Shown: positions 14,845 through 23,068 of the stretch, in pieces
How the letters are laid out: each line of letters opens with the position of its first letter
Numbering within the stretch: position 1 is the first letter of the stretch
Source: Pseudomonas sp. HAR-UPW-AIA-41
GTDB lineage: Bacteria; Pseudomonadota; Gammaproteobacteria; Pseudomonadales; Pseudomonadaceae
NCBI RefSeq assembly: GCF_002304225.1
Contig: NZ_NSLB01000004.1
Location: forward strand, 124,001-188,000
Length of the DNA: 64,000 nt
Direction of reading: 5' to 3'
Notes under the pieces: generated by a model
Told to the model about the DNA's origin: nothing
Seen by the model: only the letters and a program-made list of their open reading frames with translations
Database searches by the model: none
Made by a program: the position numbers and the translations under genes

Positions 14845-16518
14845 ATGCTGGTGCACCTCTCCGTTCACAACTACGCCATCGTCGAACACCTCGACCTCGA
14901 ACTGCAGGGCGGCATGAGCGTGATTACCGGGGAAACCGGCGCCGGCAAGTCGATCATGCTGGACGCCCTCGGCCTGGCGCTCGGTGACCGCGCCGACAGC
15001 GGCGTGGTTCGTCCGGGAGCGGACAAGGCCGATATTCTCGCCAGCTTCGATCTGGCCGACATTCCCGAAGCCCGCAGTTGGCTGAACGAGCGCGACCTGG
15101 ACACTGAAGGCCCCTGCATTCTGCGCCGGGTCATCACCAGCGAGGGCCGCTCACGCGCCTATATCAATGGCAGCCCCTGCCCACAGGGCGATCTCAAGGC
15201 CCTTGGCGAGCTGCTGATCGACATTCACAGCCAGCACGAACACCAGTCCCTGCTCAAACCCGACACCCACCGCCGGCTGCTCGATGAATATGCCGGCGCC
15301 AGTGATCTGGCCCGTCAGGTGCAGCTGGCAGCCCAGCGCTGGAAACAGACCCGCAGCGAGCTGGAACGCCTTTCCAGCAGCAGCGATGAGCAGCGCGCCC
15401 GCCATCAGTTGCTCAGCTATCAACTGGAGGAGCTGGAAAACCTCTCCCTCGGCGACAACGAGCTGGAGCAACTGGAGCAGGAACACAAGACCCTGAGCAA
15501 TGCCGAACAACTGCTGAGTACCTGTCGTCAGGTGCTAGAGCTGTGCAGCGAGAGCGATGCCGGCAACGTCCTGTCCGCACTGACCGCCAGCCTCAACCGG
15601 CTTGGCGCTTTCAGCAATCAGCCCGGCGCACTCAGCGAGGCCACCAACCTGCTGGCCAGCGCACAGATCCAGGTGGAGGAAGCCGTCGGCGAACTCAATC
15701 GCTTCATCGATCACTTCGATGCCGACCCGCAACGTCAGCAGCAACTGGAGGATCGCCTCGACAGCATCTACAGCCTGGCGCGCAAGCACCGCGTGCAACC
15801 GGGCGATCTGGGCCAACTGCAGCAGCGCCTGCTGGACGAACTGGAAAGCCTGAATGCCGACGATGAAGCCGTGGAGCGACTGACTGACGAACTGGCCGCC
15901 TACGCCCGCCATTATCAGGAAAAGGCGAGCGAACTGAGCCAGCTGCGCCAGGCTGCAGCCAGTACACTGGCCAGCGCCGTGGAAATTGAGATGCAGCGAC
16001 TGGGCATGCCCGGCGGCCGCTTCAATATCCAGCTCATCGCCCAGGACAGCGAGAATCTGCAGCCCAATGGCCTGGAGCAGATCGAGTTTCAGGTCAGCGC
16101 CAACCCCGGCCAACCGCTCAAAGGCCTGGCCAAGGTCGCCTCCGGAGGGGAACTGTCCCGCATCAGCCTGGCCATTCAGGTCATTACCGCGCAAACCTCG
16201 CGCGTACCCACACTGGTGTTCGACGAAGTCGACGTGGGCATCGGTGGCCCCACCGCGGAAGTGGTCGGTCAGTTGCTGCGCAGACTCGGTGAGCGCGGTC
16301 AGGTACTGACCGTCACACACCTGCCACAGGTTGCCGCTCAGGGCCATCAGCACCTGTTCGTGCACAAGCAGCGTGGCAGCGAGGGAACCCGCACCGCCGT
16401 CGCCACACTGGACGCCGAACAGCGCATCGAGGAAGTCGCTCGTATGCTTGGCGGCCTCGACCTGACCGACGAGTCCCTTGCCCACGCCCGCAAGATGCTG
16501 GCCGCCAGTTGCGCCTGA
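14845..16518 (+). CDS. recN: DNA repair protein RecN
   Basis: SMC-like ATPase acting early in repair of double-strand breaks. It is 557 aa. Walker A is GETGAGKS near residue 30, a long coiled-coil region rich in Glu, Gln and Leu covers about 150-380, the ABC signature is KVASGGELSR, and Walker B is LVFDEVDVGIGG. CAGGAG precedes the ATG. It is a classic SOS gene and carries a LexA box here. It is divergent from the heat-shock grpE operon. Confidence 0.97.
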   Translation: MLVHLSVHNYAIVEHLDLELQGGMSVITGETGAGKSIMLDALGLALGDRADSGVVRPGADKADILASFDLADIPEARSWLNERDLDTEGPCILRRVITSEGRSRAYINGSPCPQGDLKALGELLIDIHSQHEHQSLLKPDTHRRLLDEYAGASDLARQVQLAAQRWKQTRSELERLSSSSDEQRARHQLLSYQLEELENLSLGDNELEQLEQEHKTLSNAEQLLSTCRQVLELCSESDAGNVLSALTASLNRLGAFSNQPGALSEATNLLASAQIQVEEAVGELNRFIDHFDADPQRQQQLEDRLDSIYSLARKHRVQPGDLGQLQQRLLDELESLNADDEAVERLTDELAAYARHYQEKASELSQLRQAAASTLASAVEIEMQRLGMPGGRFNIQLIAQDSENLQPNGLEQIEFQVSANPGQPLKGLAKVASGGELSRISLAIQVITAQTSRVPTLVFDEVDVGIGGPTAEVVGQLLRRLGERGQVLTVTHLPQVAAQGHQHLFVHKQRGSEGTRTAVATLDAEQRIEEVARMLGGLDLTDESLAHARKMLAASCA

Positions 16519-16534
16519 TGAACCTCTATAAATG

Positions 16535-16565
16535 AAAAACGGCGACCAGGGTCGCCGTTTTTTCT
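16535..16565. terminator. Bidirectional terminator between recN and fur
   Basis: A perfect stem AAACGGCGAC / GTCGCCGTTT with a 4-base loop, flanked by A and T runs on the two sides, lies between the convergent genes. Confidence 0.9.
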
Positions 16566-16579
16566 AACACTCAGAACCG

Positions 16580-16984
16580 TTACTGTTTCTTGCGCACGTA
16601 CAGCACCAGATTGTGATCGACCAGCTCGAAACCGTGCTCGGCCACGATCTCTTTCTGCCGTTTCTCGATTGCCGGGTCGATAAACTCGATCACTTCGCCG
16701 GTATCGACACACACCATGTGGTCGTGATGACCGCCATCGGCCAGTTCGAACACGGCATGACCACCGTCGAAGTTGTGCCGCACCACCAGGCCTGCCGCCT
16801 CGAACTGGGTCAGTACGCGATAAACGGTGGCCAGGCCCACGTCCTCGCCCGCCTCCATCAACGCCTTGTAGACATCTTCAGCGCTCATGTGACGCAGACC
16901 CGCAGAGTCCAACATCTGCAGGATCTTGACCCGTGGCAGGGTCACTTTGAGGCCGGCTTTGCGCAGTTCGCTATTTTCTACCAT
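16580..16984 (-). CDS. fur: Ferric uptake regulator Fur
   Basis: Fe(II)-dependent repressor of siderophore and iron-uptake genes. It is 134 aa. A winged-helix DNA-binding domain (residues 1-80, with [12 protein letters not shown]) is followed by the metal-binding and dimerisation domain containing [13 protein letters not shown]. It lacks the second C-terminal CxxC pair found in E. coli Fur, as in other Pseudomonas Fur proteins. It is divergent from bamE, the usual omlA-fur arrangement in this genus. Confidence 0.97.
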   Translation of the reverse strand: MVENSELRKAGLKVTLPRVKILQMLDSAGLRHMSAEDVYKALMEAGEDVGLATVYRVLTQFEAAGLVVRHNFDGGHAVFELADGGHHDHMVCVDTGEVIEFIDPAIEKRQKEIVAEHGFELVDHNLVLYVRKKQ

Positions 16985-17008
16985 GGTCAGCTTTCTCGGC
17001 TGGAGTGC

Positions 17009-17037
17009 TTCGCAGCACCCCGCAATGCAGGTATCAT
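17009..17037 (+). promoter_or_regulatory. Candidate promoter of bamE
   Basis: TTCGCA, a 17-base spacer and TATCAT lie 43 bp before the bamE start, in the short fur-bamE divergent region. Confidence 0.45.
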
Positions 17038-17079
17038 CGGGATTTTTCGTGGCCCCAAGATAGTGGAAGTCGCCCCTTG

Positions 17080-17604
17080 ATGCAAAAAGCCAAGCTCATG
17101 CTGACCAGTCTCACCCTTGTCGGGCTCGCCGCACTTGCCGGCTGTTCATTTCCCGGGGTGTACAAAATCGACATCCAGCAGGGCAACGTCGTAACGCAGG
17201 ACATGATAGACCAGCTCAAGCCCGGAATGACCCGGCGGCAAGTGCGGTTTATCATGGGCAACCCGCTGATTACCGACACTTTCCATGCCAATCGCTGGGA
17301 TTATCTGTACAGCATCCAGCCCGGTGGCGGTCAGCGCCAACAGGAACGCGTCAGCCTGGTTTTCAATGGTGACCAGCTTGCCGGTCTGTCGGGCGACTTT
17401 ATGCCTGGCGTTTCCCGTGACGACGAAATCCGCGGCAGCGGCGGTGAAACCCGTGTCACTCCCTCCGACAGCAGCAAGCCGCAGAGCGAACTCATCGAGC
17501 GCGCAGCCCCTGGCTCGCTGGAAGAGCAGATCCAGCAGGAAGTCGACAGCGTGGAAGCCATCCCGGTGCCGACGCCGGAGCCACTGGAACCCATGCCGGA
17601 ATAA
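17080..17604 (+). CDS. bamE: Outer-membrane assembly lipoprotein BamE (OmlA)
   Basis: Lipoprotein of the BAM complex that inserts beta-barrel proteins into the outer membrane. The signal sequence ends in the lipobox LAGC (mature cysteine near residue 23). The SmpA/OmlA domain contains [18 protein letters not shown] and NRWDYLYSI. The start at 17080 ([10 protein letters not shown]) gives a normal signal peptide; the frame is open 25 codons further upstream but that extension would bury the signal. The C-terminus is a Pro/Glu-rich tail. Length is 174 aa. Confidence 0.95.
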   Translation: MQKAKLMLTSLTLVGLAALAGCSFPGVYKIDIQQGNVVTQDMIDQLKPGMTRRQVRFIMGNPLITDTFHANRWDYLYSIQPGGGQRQQERVSLVFNGDQLAGLSGDFMPGVSRDDEIRGSGGETRVTPSDSSKPQSELIERAAPGSLEEQIQQEVDSVEAIPVPTPEPLEPMPE

Positions 17605-17614
17605 TTCGGCCAAA

Positions 17615-17646
17615 CAAAAAAGCCCGGCAATGCCGGGCTTTTTTGT
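17615..17646. terminator. Bidirectional terminator between bamE and rnfH
   Basis: The stem AGCCCGGCA / TGCCGGGCT is flanked by six A and a run of T, between convergent genes. Confidence 0.92.
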
Positions 17647-17655
17647 GCATGCTAA

Positions 17656-17982
17656 TCAAGCATCGGCCGCATCGTCGGCCTGCTTGGCCTGAGCCGCCTT
17701 GGCCGCGCGCTGCTTGCGCACCTCTTTCGGATCAGCAATCAGCGGACGGTAGATTTCCACCCGCTCACCTTCCTCGATCGCCCGCTCATCGGGCTTGCTG
17801 ACAGCCTTGCCGAAAATGCCCAGCGGCGCATTCGCCAGATCCAGCCCCGGAAAGAAAGCATCCATCCCCGAGCGCAGCGCCACCTCACGCACCGTGGTGC
17901 CGCGCGGCACACTGAGGCTCAGTAGCTTCTGCTTGTCCGGCAGGGCATAAACCACCTCGACAACCAGCGTCTGCTTATCCAT
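17656..17982 (-). CDS. RnfH-family (UPF0125) ubiquitin-fold protein
   Basis: A 108-aa protein with the beta-grasp RnfH signature (VEVVYALPDKQ, then GIFGKAVSKPDERAIEEGERVEIYRPL near residues 50-78) and a basic, Lys/Ala-rich tail. The molecular role is unclear; it travels with ratA in many proteobacteria. The ATG at 17982 overlaps the 3' end of ratA by 8 bp, so the two are coupled. The longer in-frame extension to 18084 is only the shadow of ratA. Confidence 0.93.
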   Translation of the reverse strand: MDKQTLVVEVVYALPDKQKLLSLSVPRGTTVREVALRSGMDAFFPGLDLANAPLGIFGKAVSKPDERAIEEGERVEIYRPLIADPKEVRKQRAAKAAQAKQADDAADA

Positions 17983-18409
17983 GAAGTTGCTTTGCCCTCT
18001 GACAAAATGCATCGACCAGTGTATTGGCGGCCTGAGTGAACAGCGGCCCCAGCGTAGCCTTGACCAGAGGCCCGGCGTAATCAAAGGTCAGGTCGAGACT
18101 GATCTTGCAGGCCTTGTCGCCCAGTGCCTTGAACTGCCAGATACCATGCAGCTGGCTGAACGGACCTTCTTCGAGATTCATCTCGATACTGGTCCCTGGG
18201 GTCAGCGTATTGCGGGTGACGAAACGCTGGCTGATGCTGCCCTTGGCCACCGTAAGCCCGGCCCGCATCAGCTCCGGCGTTTCTTCCAGCACCGAGGCGG
18301 CGGCACACCAGGGAAGAAACTCCGGATACCGCGCCACATCGTTGACCAGCGCATACAGGGCCGGCGCCGGGAAGGGCAACAAAGCCGAGCGCTGGATATG
18401 GGTACTCAT
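17975..18409 (-). CDS. ratA: RatA/Coq10-type START-domain protein
   Basis: A 144-aa single START-like domain protein beginning MSTHIQRSALLPFPA. The motif VNDVARYPEFLPWC near residues 20-33 is diagnostic of the RatA/Coq10 group, and FDYAGPLVKATLGPLF is the C-terminal helix region. In E. coli RatA is reported to block 70S formation, while Coq10 homologues bind ubiquinone; which applies here cannot be told. It is divergent from smpB and overlaps rnfH. Confidence 0.93.
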   Translation of the reverse strand: MSTHIQRSALLPFPAPALYALVNDVARYPEFLPWCAAASVLEETPELMRAGLTVAKGSISQRFVTRNTLTPGTSIEMNLEEGPFSQLHGIWQFKALGDKACKISLDLTFDYAGPLVKATLGPLFTQAANTLVDAFCQRAKQLHG

Positions 18410-18557
18410 AATCTGACTTCTTCCGACTGCGATTGAACGCCACCATGCCCGGAGGGCCGGCAGCGGGATATGCACGTGAATTGTCGGAGATATCGTCCCG
18501 CCCCTCAAGCACGGCAGCATGGCGGAGAACCCTCGGCGTCCTTATAATGCCGCCCCT

Positions 18558-19034
18558 ATGGCTAAGCAAAAGAAACACCCCGAAGGCACCATCGCGCAGA
18601 ACAAGAAGGCGCTGCACGACTATTTCATCGAGCACCGCTTCGAAGCGGGCATCGCCCTGTCCGGCTGGGAAGTGAAAAGCCTGCGGGCCGGCAAGGCACA
18701 GCTGGTCGACAGCTATGTCCTGCTCAAGGATGGTGAAGCCTGGCTGCTGGGCAGTCATATCACCCCGCTCACAACTGCCAGCACCCACGTCTACGCCGAC
18801 CCGGTACGTTCCCGCAAACTGCTGCTGCACAAGCGCGAGCTGGGCAAGCTGTTTGGCGCCGTGCAGCAGAAAGGCTACGCGTGCGTCTGCCTGAAGCTCT
18901 ACTGGAAGAAGCACCTGATCAAATGCGAAATTGCTCTGGCCAAGGGCAAGAAGGAATTTGACAAGCGCGACGTGGAAAGAGAGCGCGACTCCAACCGCGA
19001 GATCCAGCGCGCCGTCCGCCACGAACAGCGCTAA
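18558..19034 (+). CDS. smpB: SsrA-binding protein SmpB
   Basis: Binds tmRNA and delivers it to stalled ribosomes. It is 158 aa. The start [10 protein letters not shown] is standard, followed by [18 protein letters not shown] and [14 protein letters not shown], with a basic C-terminal tail ([16 protein letters not shown]) that mimics an anticodon helix. A TATAAT at 18543-18548 lies only 10 bp before the ATG, so the mRNA may be almost leaderless. Its partner ssrA is 3 kb downstream. Confidence 0.97.
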   Translation: MAKQKKHPEGTIAQNKKALHDYFIEHRFEAGIALSGWEVKSLRAGKAQLVDSYVLLKDGEAWLLGSHITPLTTASTHVYADPVRSRKLLLHKRELGKLFGAVQQKGYACVCLKLYWKKHLIKCEIALAKGKKEFDKRDVERERDSNREIQRAVRHEQR

Positions 19035-19049
19035 GGCACGCCAGCAGGC

Positions 19050-21929
19050 TCAGAGCAACTGCTGGCGCACCTGCTCACGCAGGCGCTGCAAGTCCAATGG
19101 CTTGACCATACACCCCACCGCACCCCGCGCCAGCGCCTCGCTGAACACACGCTCGTCGGCCACCGCGCTGATCACCAGCACGGGCACACGCCGCTCCCGC
19201 AGCTCATCAAGCAGCTCCAGTCCACTGCCATCCGGCAAGTCGATATCCAGCAGCAACAACGCCGGCAGATGTTGCGCCAGATACTCGCGCGCCAGACGCA
19301 AGGTGCTTGCCCCACGCACATCAGCCATGCCCCGCAAGGCTTCCTGCACCACCTTGAGACTGGCCGGATGATCCTCGACACAGAGTAACTGCGGACGCGC
19401 CGCCGCCAGCGGCGGCACAGGCTCCTCGCCGCCTGACGCGGCAGGAGCAACAACCCGCGGCAACTCGATCCAGAAACGACAGCCCTGGCCCGGCGCACTG
19501 CGCACCCCAACCTGCCCGCTCATCAGCAGTGCCAGCTCACGGCAAAGCACCAGACCAATACCGGTACCCGGCGTATTGGAGTTCTCCCGCCCCAGACGCT
19601 GGAACGGCTGGAAAAGCTGCTGCTGCTGCGCCGCCGTCAGCCCCGGCCCCTGATCCTCCACCCACAGACGCAGGGACTCCGCCCCCAGCTCGACACCCAG
19701 ACGTACCTCTCCCCGTTCCGCGTTGTACTTGAGCGCATTGGACAGCAGGTTGAGCAACACCTGACGCAGGCGGCGGCTGTCGGCCTGCACATACAGATCA
19801 CCAGCCACCGGCTCCAGCAACAACCGCATGTGCCGCAACTGCACCTCCGGCTGAATCAGCTCCGCACAACTGCGCAGCATCTCAAGCACGCAGACAGCCT
19901 CGACCTGCAATTGCTGCCGGCCGTACTCCAGACTCGACAGGTCGAGGATGTCATCCACCAGGGACGTCAGATGCTGACTGGCCACGATGATCTCGCGCGC
20001 ATAACCACCCGCCTGCTCCAGCCCGTCGCGGTTTTCACATTCCAGCTCGATCAACTGAGCAAAACCATTGATGGCATTGAGCGGCGTGCGCAGCTCATGA
20101 CTCATGCTCGACAGGAAGCGGCTTTTGGCCTGACTGGCCGCCTGCGCCTGGACACTCGCCTCGCGCAACTCCTCCTCCACCGCCTTGAGTCTGGAGATAT
20201 CCATGTGCGTGCCGCTGATGCGCAGCACCTGGCCCTGCTCATCGCGCTCGATCACCTTGCCGCGGCTGAGCAACCAGGCGTACTGCCCCTGCGCATCGGC
20301 AAAGCGATACTCGGCATCAAAGGCACCGCCCTCCGTCATCAGACGCTGACGCAGCTGCCGGACGCGCTCACGATCCTGCGGATGGATGCGCTCATTGAAC
20401 TGCCGCAACGGCAAAGGTCCTTCCGGCAGACCAAAGCGGCGAATGAAGCGGCCACTGATGTGCATGCTCTGCTGCACCACATCGACATCCCAGATGCTCT
20501 CGGTCGTACCCTCCAGCACCACCTGCAAATGCTGCTGCGCCTTCCAGCGCTCATGCTCGCTGTCGGCCAGATGCGCGCCCGTCTGGACCACGGCCAGCGC
20601 CATATCCTCCAGCTCGCTGATGTCCGAGTGCTGCATGCGCGGCTGGTAATTGCCCTCGCCGATCTGCCGCATCATCGCCATCACCCCGCTGATCGGATCA
20701 GCCAGGAAATGGCTCAATCGCCGCGCCCGCAGCCACATCAGGCCGAAGAACACCACATAAAAGCCGACCAGACCGGCAATCAGCCAGTAGCCCAGATTGA
20801 GATAACGCGAAGCCAGACTGTTGGTCTGGGCAAACACCCGGTCTTCATCCATGACCATCAGCAGGCGCCAACCGGTCTGCTCGATCTCGCTCCAGGCCAC
20901 CAGTTGCTGCCGGCCACCAAGCTGCACCTCATCCACACCACTGGTGCTGCTGACCACGCTGCGGGCCAGCGGCTGCAAGGCCGGATTGAGATCGAGACGA
21001 AAGTCCTCGGGCTTGAGCTGCTCGCGGCGCACAGCCTCGTCATAGGAGTAATGCGTCAGTTCACGCAGACCAAAATCCGCCTCCCCAGCCGGCGGCAGCG
21101 CCAGAATCCGCCCCTCCCGACTGACCAGCAAGGCATAACCGGACCAAGGCACGCTCAGGCGGCTGATCTGCTCCAGCAGCTTGCCCACGGTCAGGTCCAG
21201 GCCGGCCACACCTTCCAGAAAGTCACCGCGATACACCGGCGCAATCGCCGACATCATCCAGCCCTGCCCCGCCGGATCCAGATAGACATCCGTCCACACC
21301 TCACGCCGTGCCGGGTTGTGCCGCGCATCAGCCAGGTAATAGAAGTTGTACTCGGGAATCACCATGTCGTGCGGATACTGCTCGGGCGTCATGAAGAACG
21401 GCAGAATCCGGTTGTAGCTGTCCCAGCTATTGAAATAGATCGCCGACACCTGAGGATTGGCCGCCCGGATCGAGGCCATCAGCGGGTCCACCTGCGCCAG
21501 GCGCAACGCTTTGGCGTGATCCTGCTGCGCCAGAGGCGTACTGGCCGAATAGAAAGAGGCTGCGCGCCCTTCATCGCGCTGACTGAAAAACACCCCGGAA
21601 GGCGTGACCGCATGCCGGCCGGTCTCCAACTGATCGGGCTGATAGCGCCGGTCCTGCAGCGCAACACCCAGCGCATCGCGGTATACCTGCAGGTGGCTGA
21701 TCAACGCGCGCAACTGCCCATCGATCACCCGCGCCTCGCGTTGCACCGCCACATCCAGGCTCTCCAGAGCCGTCTCGTGCAGGTGCTCAACCTGAGCATC
21801 GCGGATGGCCCCGTTGGTCAGCAGATACACGGCAATCAGCACCGACTCCACCAGTACCAGAGGCACCAGCGCGCTCTGCACAAAAGCACGCCAAACCCAA
21901 CGAAACAGTGGCTTTCGCTTAACAGTCAT
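19050..21929 (-). CDS. Hybrid sensor histidine kinase (dCache-PAS-HisKA-HATPase-REC)
   Basis: A 959-aa membrane kinase. TM1 lies near residues 10-32. A large periplasmic sensor (about 40-345) follows, with features of a double Cache domain (AIYFNSWDSYNRILPFF, IAPVYRGDFLEGVAGLDL). TM2 is near 360-380, then a HAMP-like linker, a PAS domain with PAC, HisKA with H-box SMSHELRTPLNA, HATPase motifs NLLSNALKYN, VEDQGPGL and GTGIGL, and a C-terminal receiver (LLCVEDHPAS, LLLLDIDLPDGSG, MVKPLD). The ATG at 21929 is preferred; the longer frame would run into ssrA. No separate response regulator is adjacent, so the signal output is unknown. Confidence 0.92.
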   Translation of the reverse strand: MTVKRKPLFRWVWRAFVQSALVPLVLVESVLIAVYLLTNGAIRDAQVEHLHETALESLDVAVQREARVIDGQLRALISHLQVYRDALGVALQDRRYQPDQLETGRHAVTPSGVFFSQRDEGRAASFYSASTPLAQQDHAKALRLAQVDPLMASIRAANPQVSAIYFNSWDSYNRILPFFMTPEQYPHDMVIPEYNFYYLADARHNPARREVWTDVYLDPAGQGWMMSAIAPVYRGDFLEGVAGLDLTVGKLLEQISRLSVPWSGYALLVSREGRILALPPAGEADFGLRELTHYSYDEAVRREQLKPEDFRLDLNPALQPLARSVVSSTSGVDEVQLGGRQQLVAWSEIEQTGWRLLMVMDEDRVFAQTNSLASRYLNLGYWLIAGLVGFYVVFFGLMWLRARRLSHFLADPISGVMAMMRQIGEGNYQPRMQHSDISELEDMALAVVQTGAHLADSEHERWKAQQHLQVVLEGTTESIWDVDVVQQSMHISGRFIRRFGLPEGPLPLRQFNERIHPQDRERVRQLRQRLMTEGGAFDAEYRFADAQGQYAWLLSRGKVIERDEQGQVLRISGTHMDISRLKAVEEELREASVQAQAASQAKSRFLSSMSHELRTPLNAINGFAQLIELECENRDGLEQAGGYAREIIVASQHLTSLVDDILDLSSLEYGRQQLQVEAVCVLEMLRSCAELIQPEVQLRHMRLLLEPVAGDLYVQADSRRLRQVLLNLLSNALKYNAERGEVRLGVELGAESLRLWVEDQGPGLTAAQQQQLFQPFQRLGRENSNTPGTGIGLVLCRELALLMSGQVGVRSAPGQGCRFWIELPRVVAPAASGGEEPVPPLAAARPQLLCVEDHPASLKVVQEALRGMADVRGASTLRLAREYLAQHLPALLLLDIDLPDGSGLELLDELRERRVPVLVISAVADERVFSEALARGAVGCMVKPLDLQRLREQVRQQLL

Positions 21930-22057
21930 GCACCCACCTTGGCAGAGCCCTGCAGCCCATCCCGAACACGTGACCATAGTGTATGAGCTTCCGCTGGTCG
22001 ACGCTGCGGAACCTTTGCCGTACACTGCGCGTCGTAATACCAAGCACCAACCGTTTT

Positions 22058-22414
22058 GGGGCCGATTAGGATTCGACGCCGGTAACAAAACTTGAGGGGC
22101 ATGCCGAGTAGGTGACAGTTCTCGTAAATCCGCTGCCACAACTTCATAGTTGCCAACGACGACAACTACGCTCTGGCCGCCTAAGGGCGCCAGCAGACCC
22201 TAGGGGATGCCTGTAAACCCGAAGATTTGGTCTGTCAGATAGAACAGGATCGCCGCCAAACTCGCTGCAGGTGTAACGGCTAAAACTTATGCAGCTCGCT
22301 CCAAGCACCCTGCCACTCGGGCCGCGCGGAGTTAACTCAATAGAGATGGCTACGCATGTAGAACCGATAGCGGCGAACTGGCGGACGGGGGTTCAAATCC
22401 CCCCGGCTCCACCA
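22058..22414 (+). ncRNA. ssrA: Transfer-messenger RNA (tmRNA)
   Basis: The tRNA-like ends are visible: 5' GGGGCCGATT and 3' GGTTCAAATCC with CGGCTCCACCA, which pair as an acceptor stem. The resume codon starts a tag frame at 22152-22184 encoding ANDDNYALAA followed by TAA, the tag known from Pseudomonas. Pseudoknot-forming repeats follow. A TTTGCC/TAATAC pair at 22014-22040 is a weak promoter candidate. With SmpB it rescues stalled ribosomes and marks the peptide for proteolysis. Confidence 0.97.
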
Positions 22415-22417
22415 AAT

Positions 22418-22455
22418 AAACCCCTGACTTTCCTTGAGAAAGTCAGGGGTTTTTC
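22418..22455 (+). terminator. Terminator of ssrA
   Basis: The stem ACCCCTGACTT / AAGTCAGGGGT is followed by a T-rich tract, directly after the CCA end. Confidence 0.93.
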
Positions 22456-22772
22456 TTTGGGCGCCGAAAAGCGGCAGCAGTACCACTCGGCGATTCAGAC
22501 GCACTGCTAAGCAAGGCCAGCATGCCTAACTTAATACAGGTAAGTTCGATGCAGTCGCCTATCCTCATCAAGCCTCGCTCGCTAGGTTCGTCCCAGTAAT
22601 TGGCTCGTCAGGATTTATTCAGGTCCAGCGACTAGAGTGAAGAAACAAATCAAGCTTGTAACTTACGCCCTGCTGGCCCATCAGCAGGCGCCGGTTTGTA
22701 AGGGTTGCAGCTAATCGCAGCACCTACGAATGCCTGACTGAGCGAAGTATCTGATGATCAACCGGAGATACC
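22456..22772. other. 317-bp non-coding stretch after ssrA
   Basis: No credible gene was found in either strand; the longest frames are under 30 codons. A hairpin CCTGCTG / CAGCAGG lies at 22669-22688. The composition is AT-richer than the flanks. The 3' end of ssrA is a common integration site, but no second copy of that end was seen here, so no island boundary can be shown. It presumably carries the promoter of the STAS/phosphatase pair. Confidence 0.6.
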
Positions 22773-23066
22773 ATGAATACCCCTCATGTGAGCACCATAC
22801 GTCCTGGCGAGCGTTTCGACTTCAGTACGTTCCGCCCTTTTCGCGATGCCTATGAGGCTGAACTGGCGAAAGAAGAGGTACGCACTCTGGTTATCGATCT
22901 GAGCGGTGTTAAGTACATCGACTCCGCAGCCATTGGCATTTTGTTGTCGTTGCGCAAGAAAGCAGCCGAAGTGCAGAAGGAAGTTGAGCTGTATAAACCC
23001 CAAGGCGTAGTACACGACGTCCTCCATGTCACCAATATGCTCAAACTGTTCAAAGTTACTGAATAG
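22773..23066 (+). CDS. STAS-domain anti-sigma factor antagonist (HsbA-like)
   Basis: A 97-aa single STAS domain. The phospho-acceptor loop reads DLSGVKYIDSAAIG, with Ser51 as the likely phosphorylated residue. Proteins of this type bind an anti-sigma factor when unphosphorylated. GGAG sits 8 bases before the ATG. It is followed after 2 bp by a receiver-phosphatase-kinase protein, so the pair resembles the HsbA-HsbR partner-switching system of P. aeruginosa, though the gene order is reversed from my recollection of that locus. The target sigma or anti-sigma factor is not in the window. Confidence 0.88.
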   Translation: MNTPHVSTIRPGERFDFSTFRPFRDAYEAELAKEEVRTLVIDLSGVKYIDSAAIGILLSLRKKAAEVQKEVELYKPQGVVHDVLHVTNMLKLFKVTE

Positions 23067-23068
23067 CC

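Noticed and set aside
16985..17079. Fur box for autoregulation in the fur-bamE spacer
   Set aside because: No convincing GATAATGATAATCATTATC-like stretch was seen there.
19830..21986. 718-codon plus-strand frame opposite the hybrid kinase
   Set aside because: It is antisense to clear HisKA, HATPase and Cache motifs, and its sequence is low in structure.
22401..22772. Genomic-island attachment site at the ssrA 3' end
   Set aside because: No repeated copy of the tmRNA end and no integrase were found in the window.
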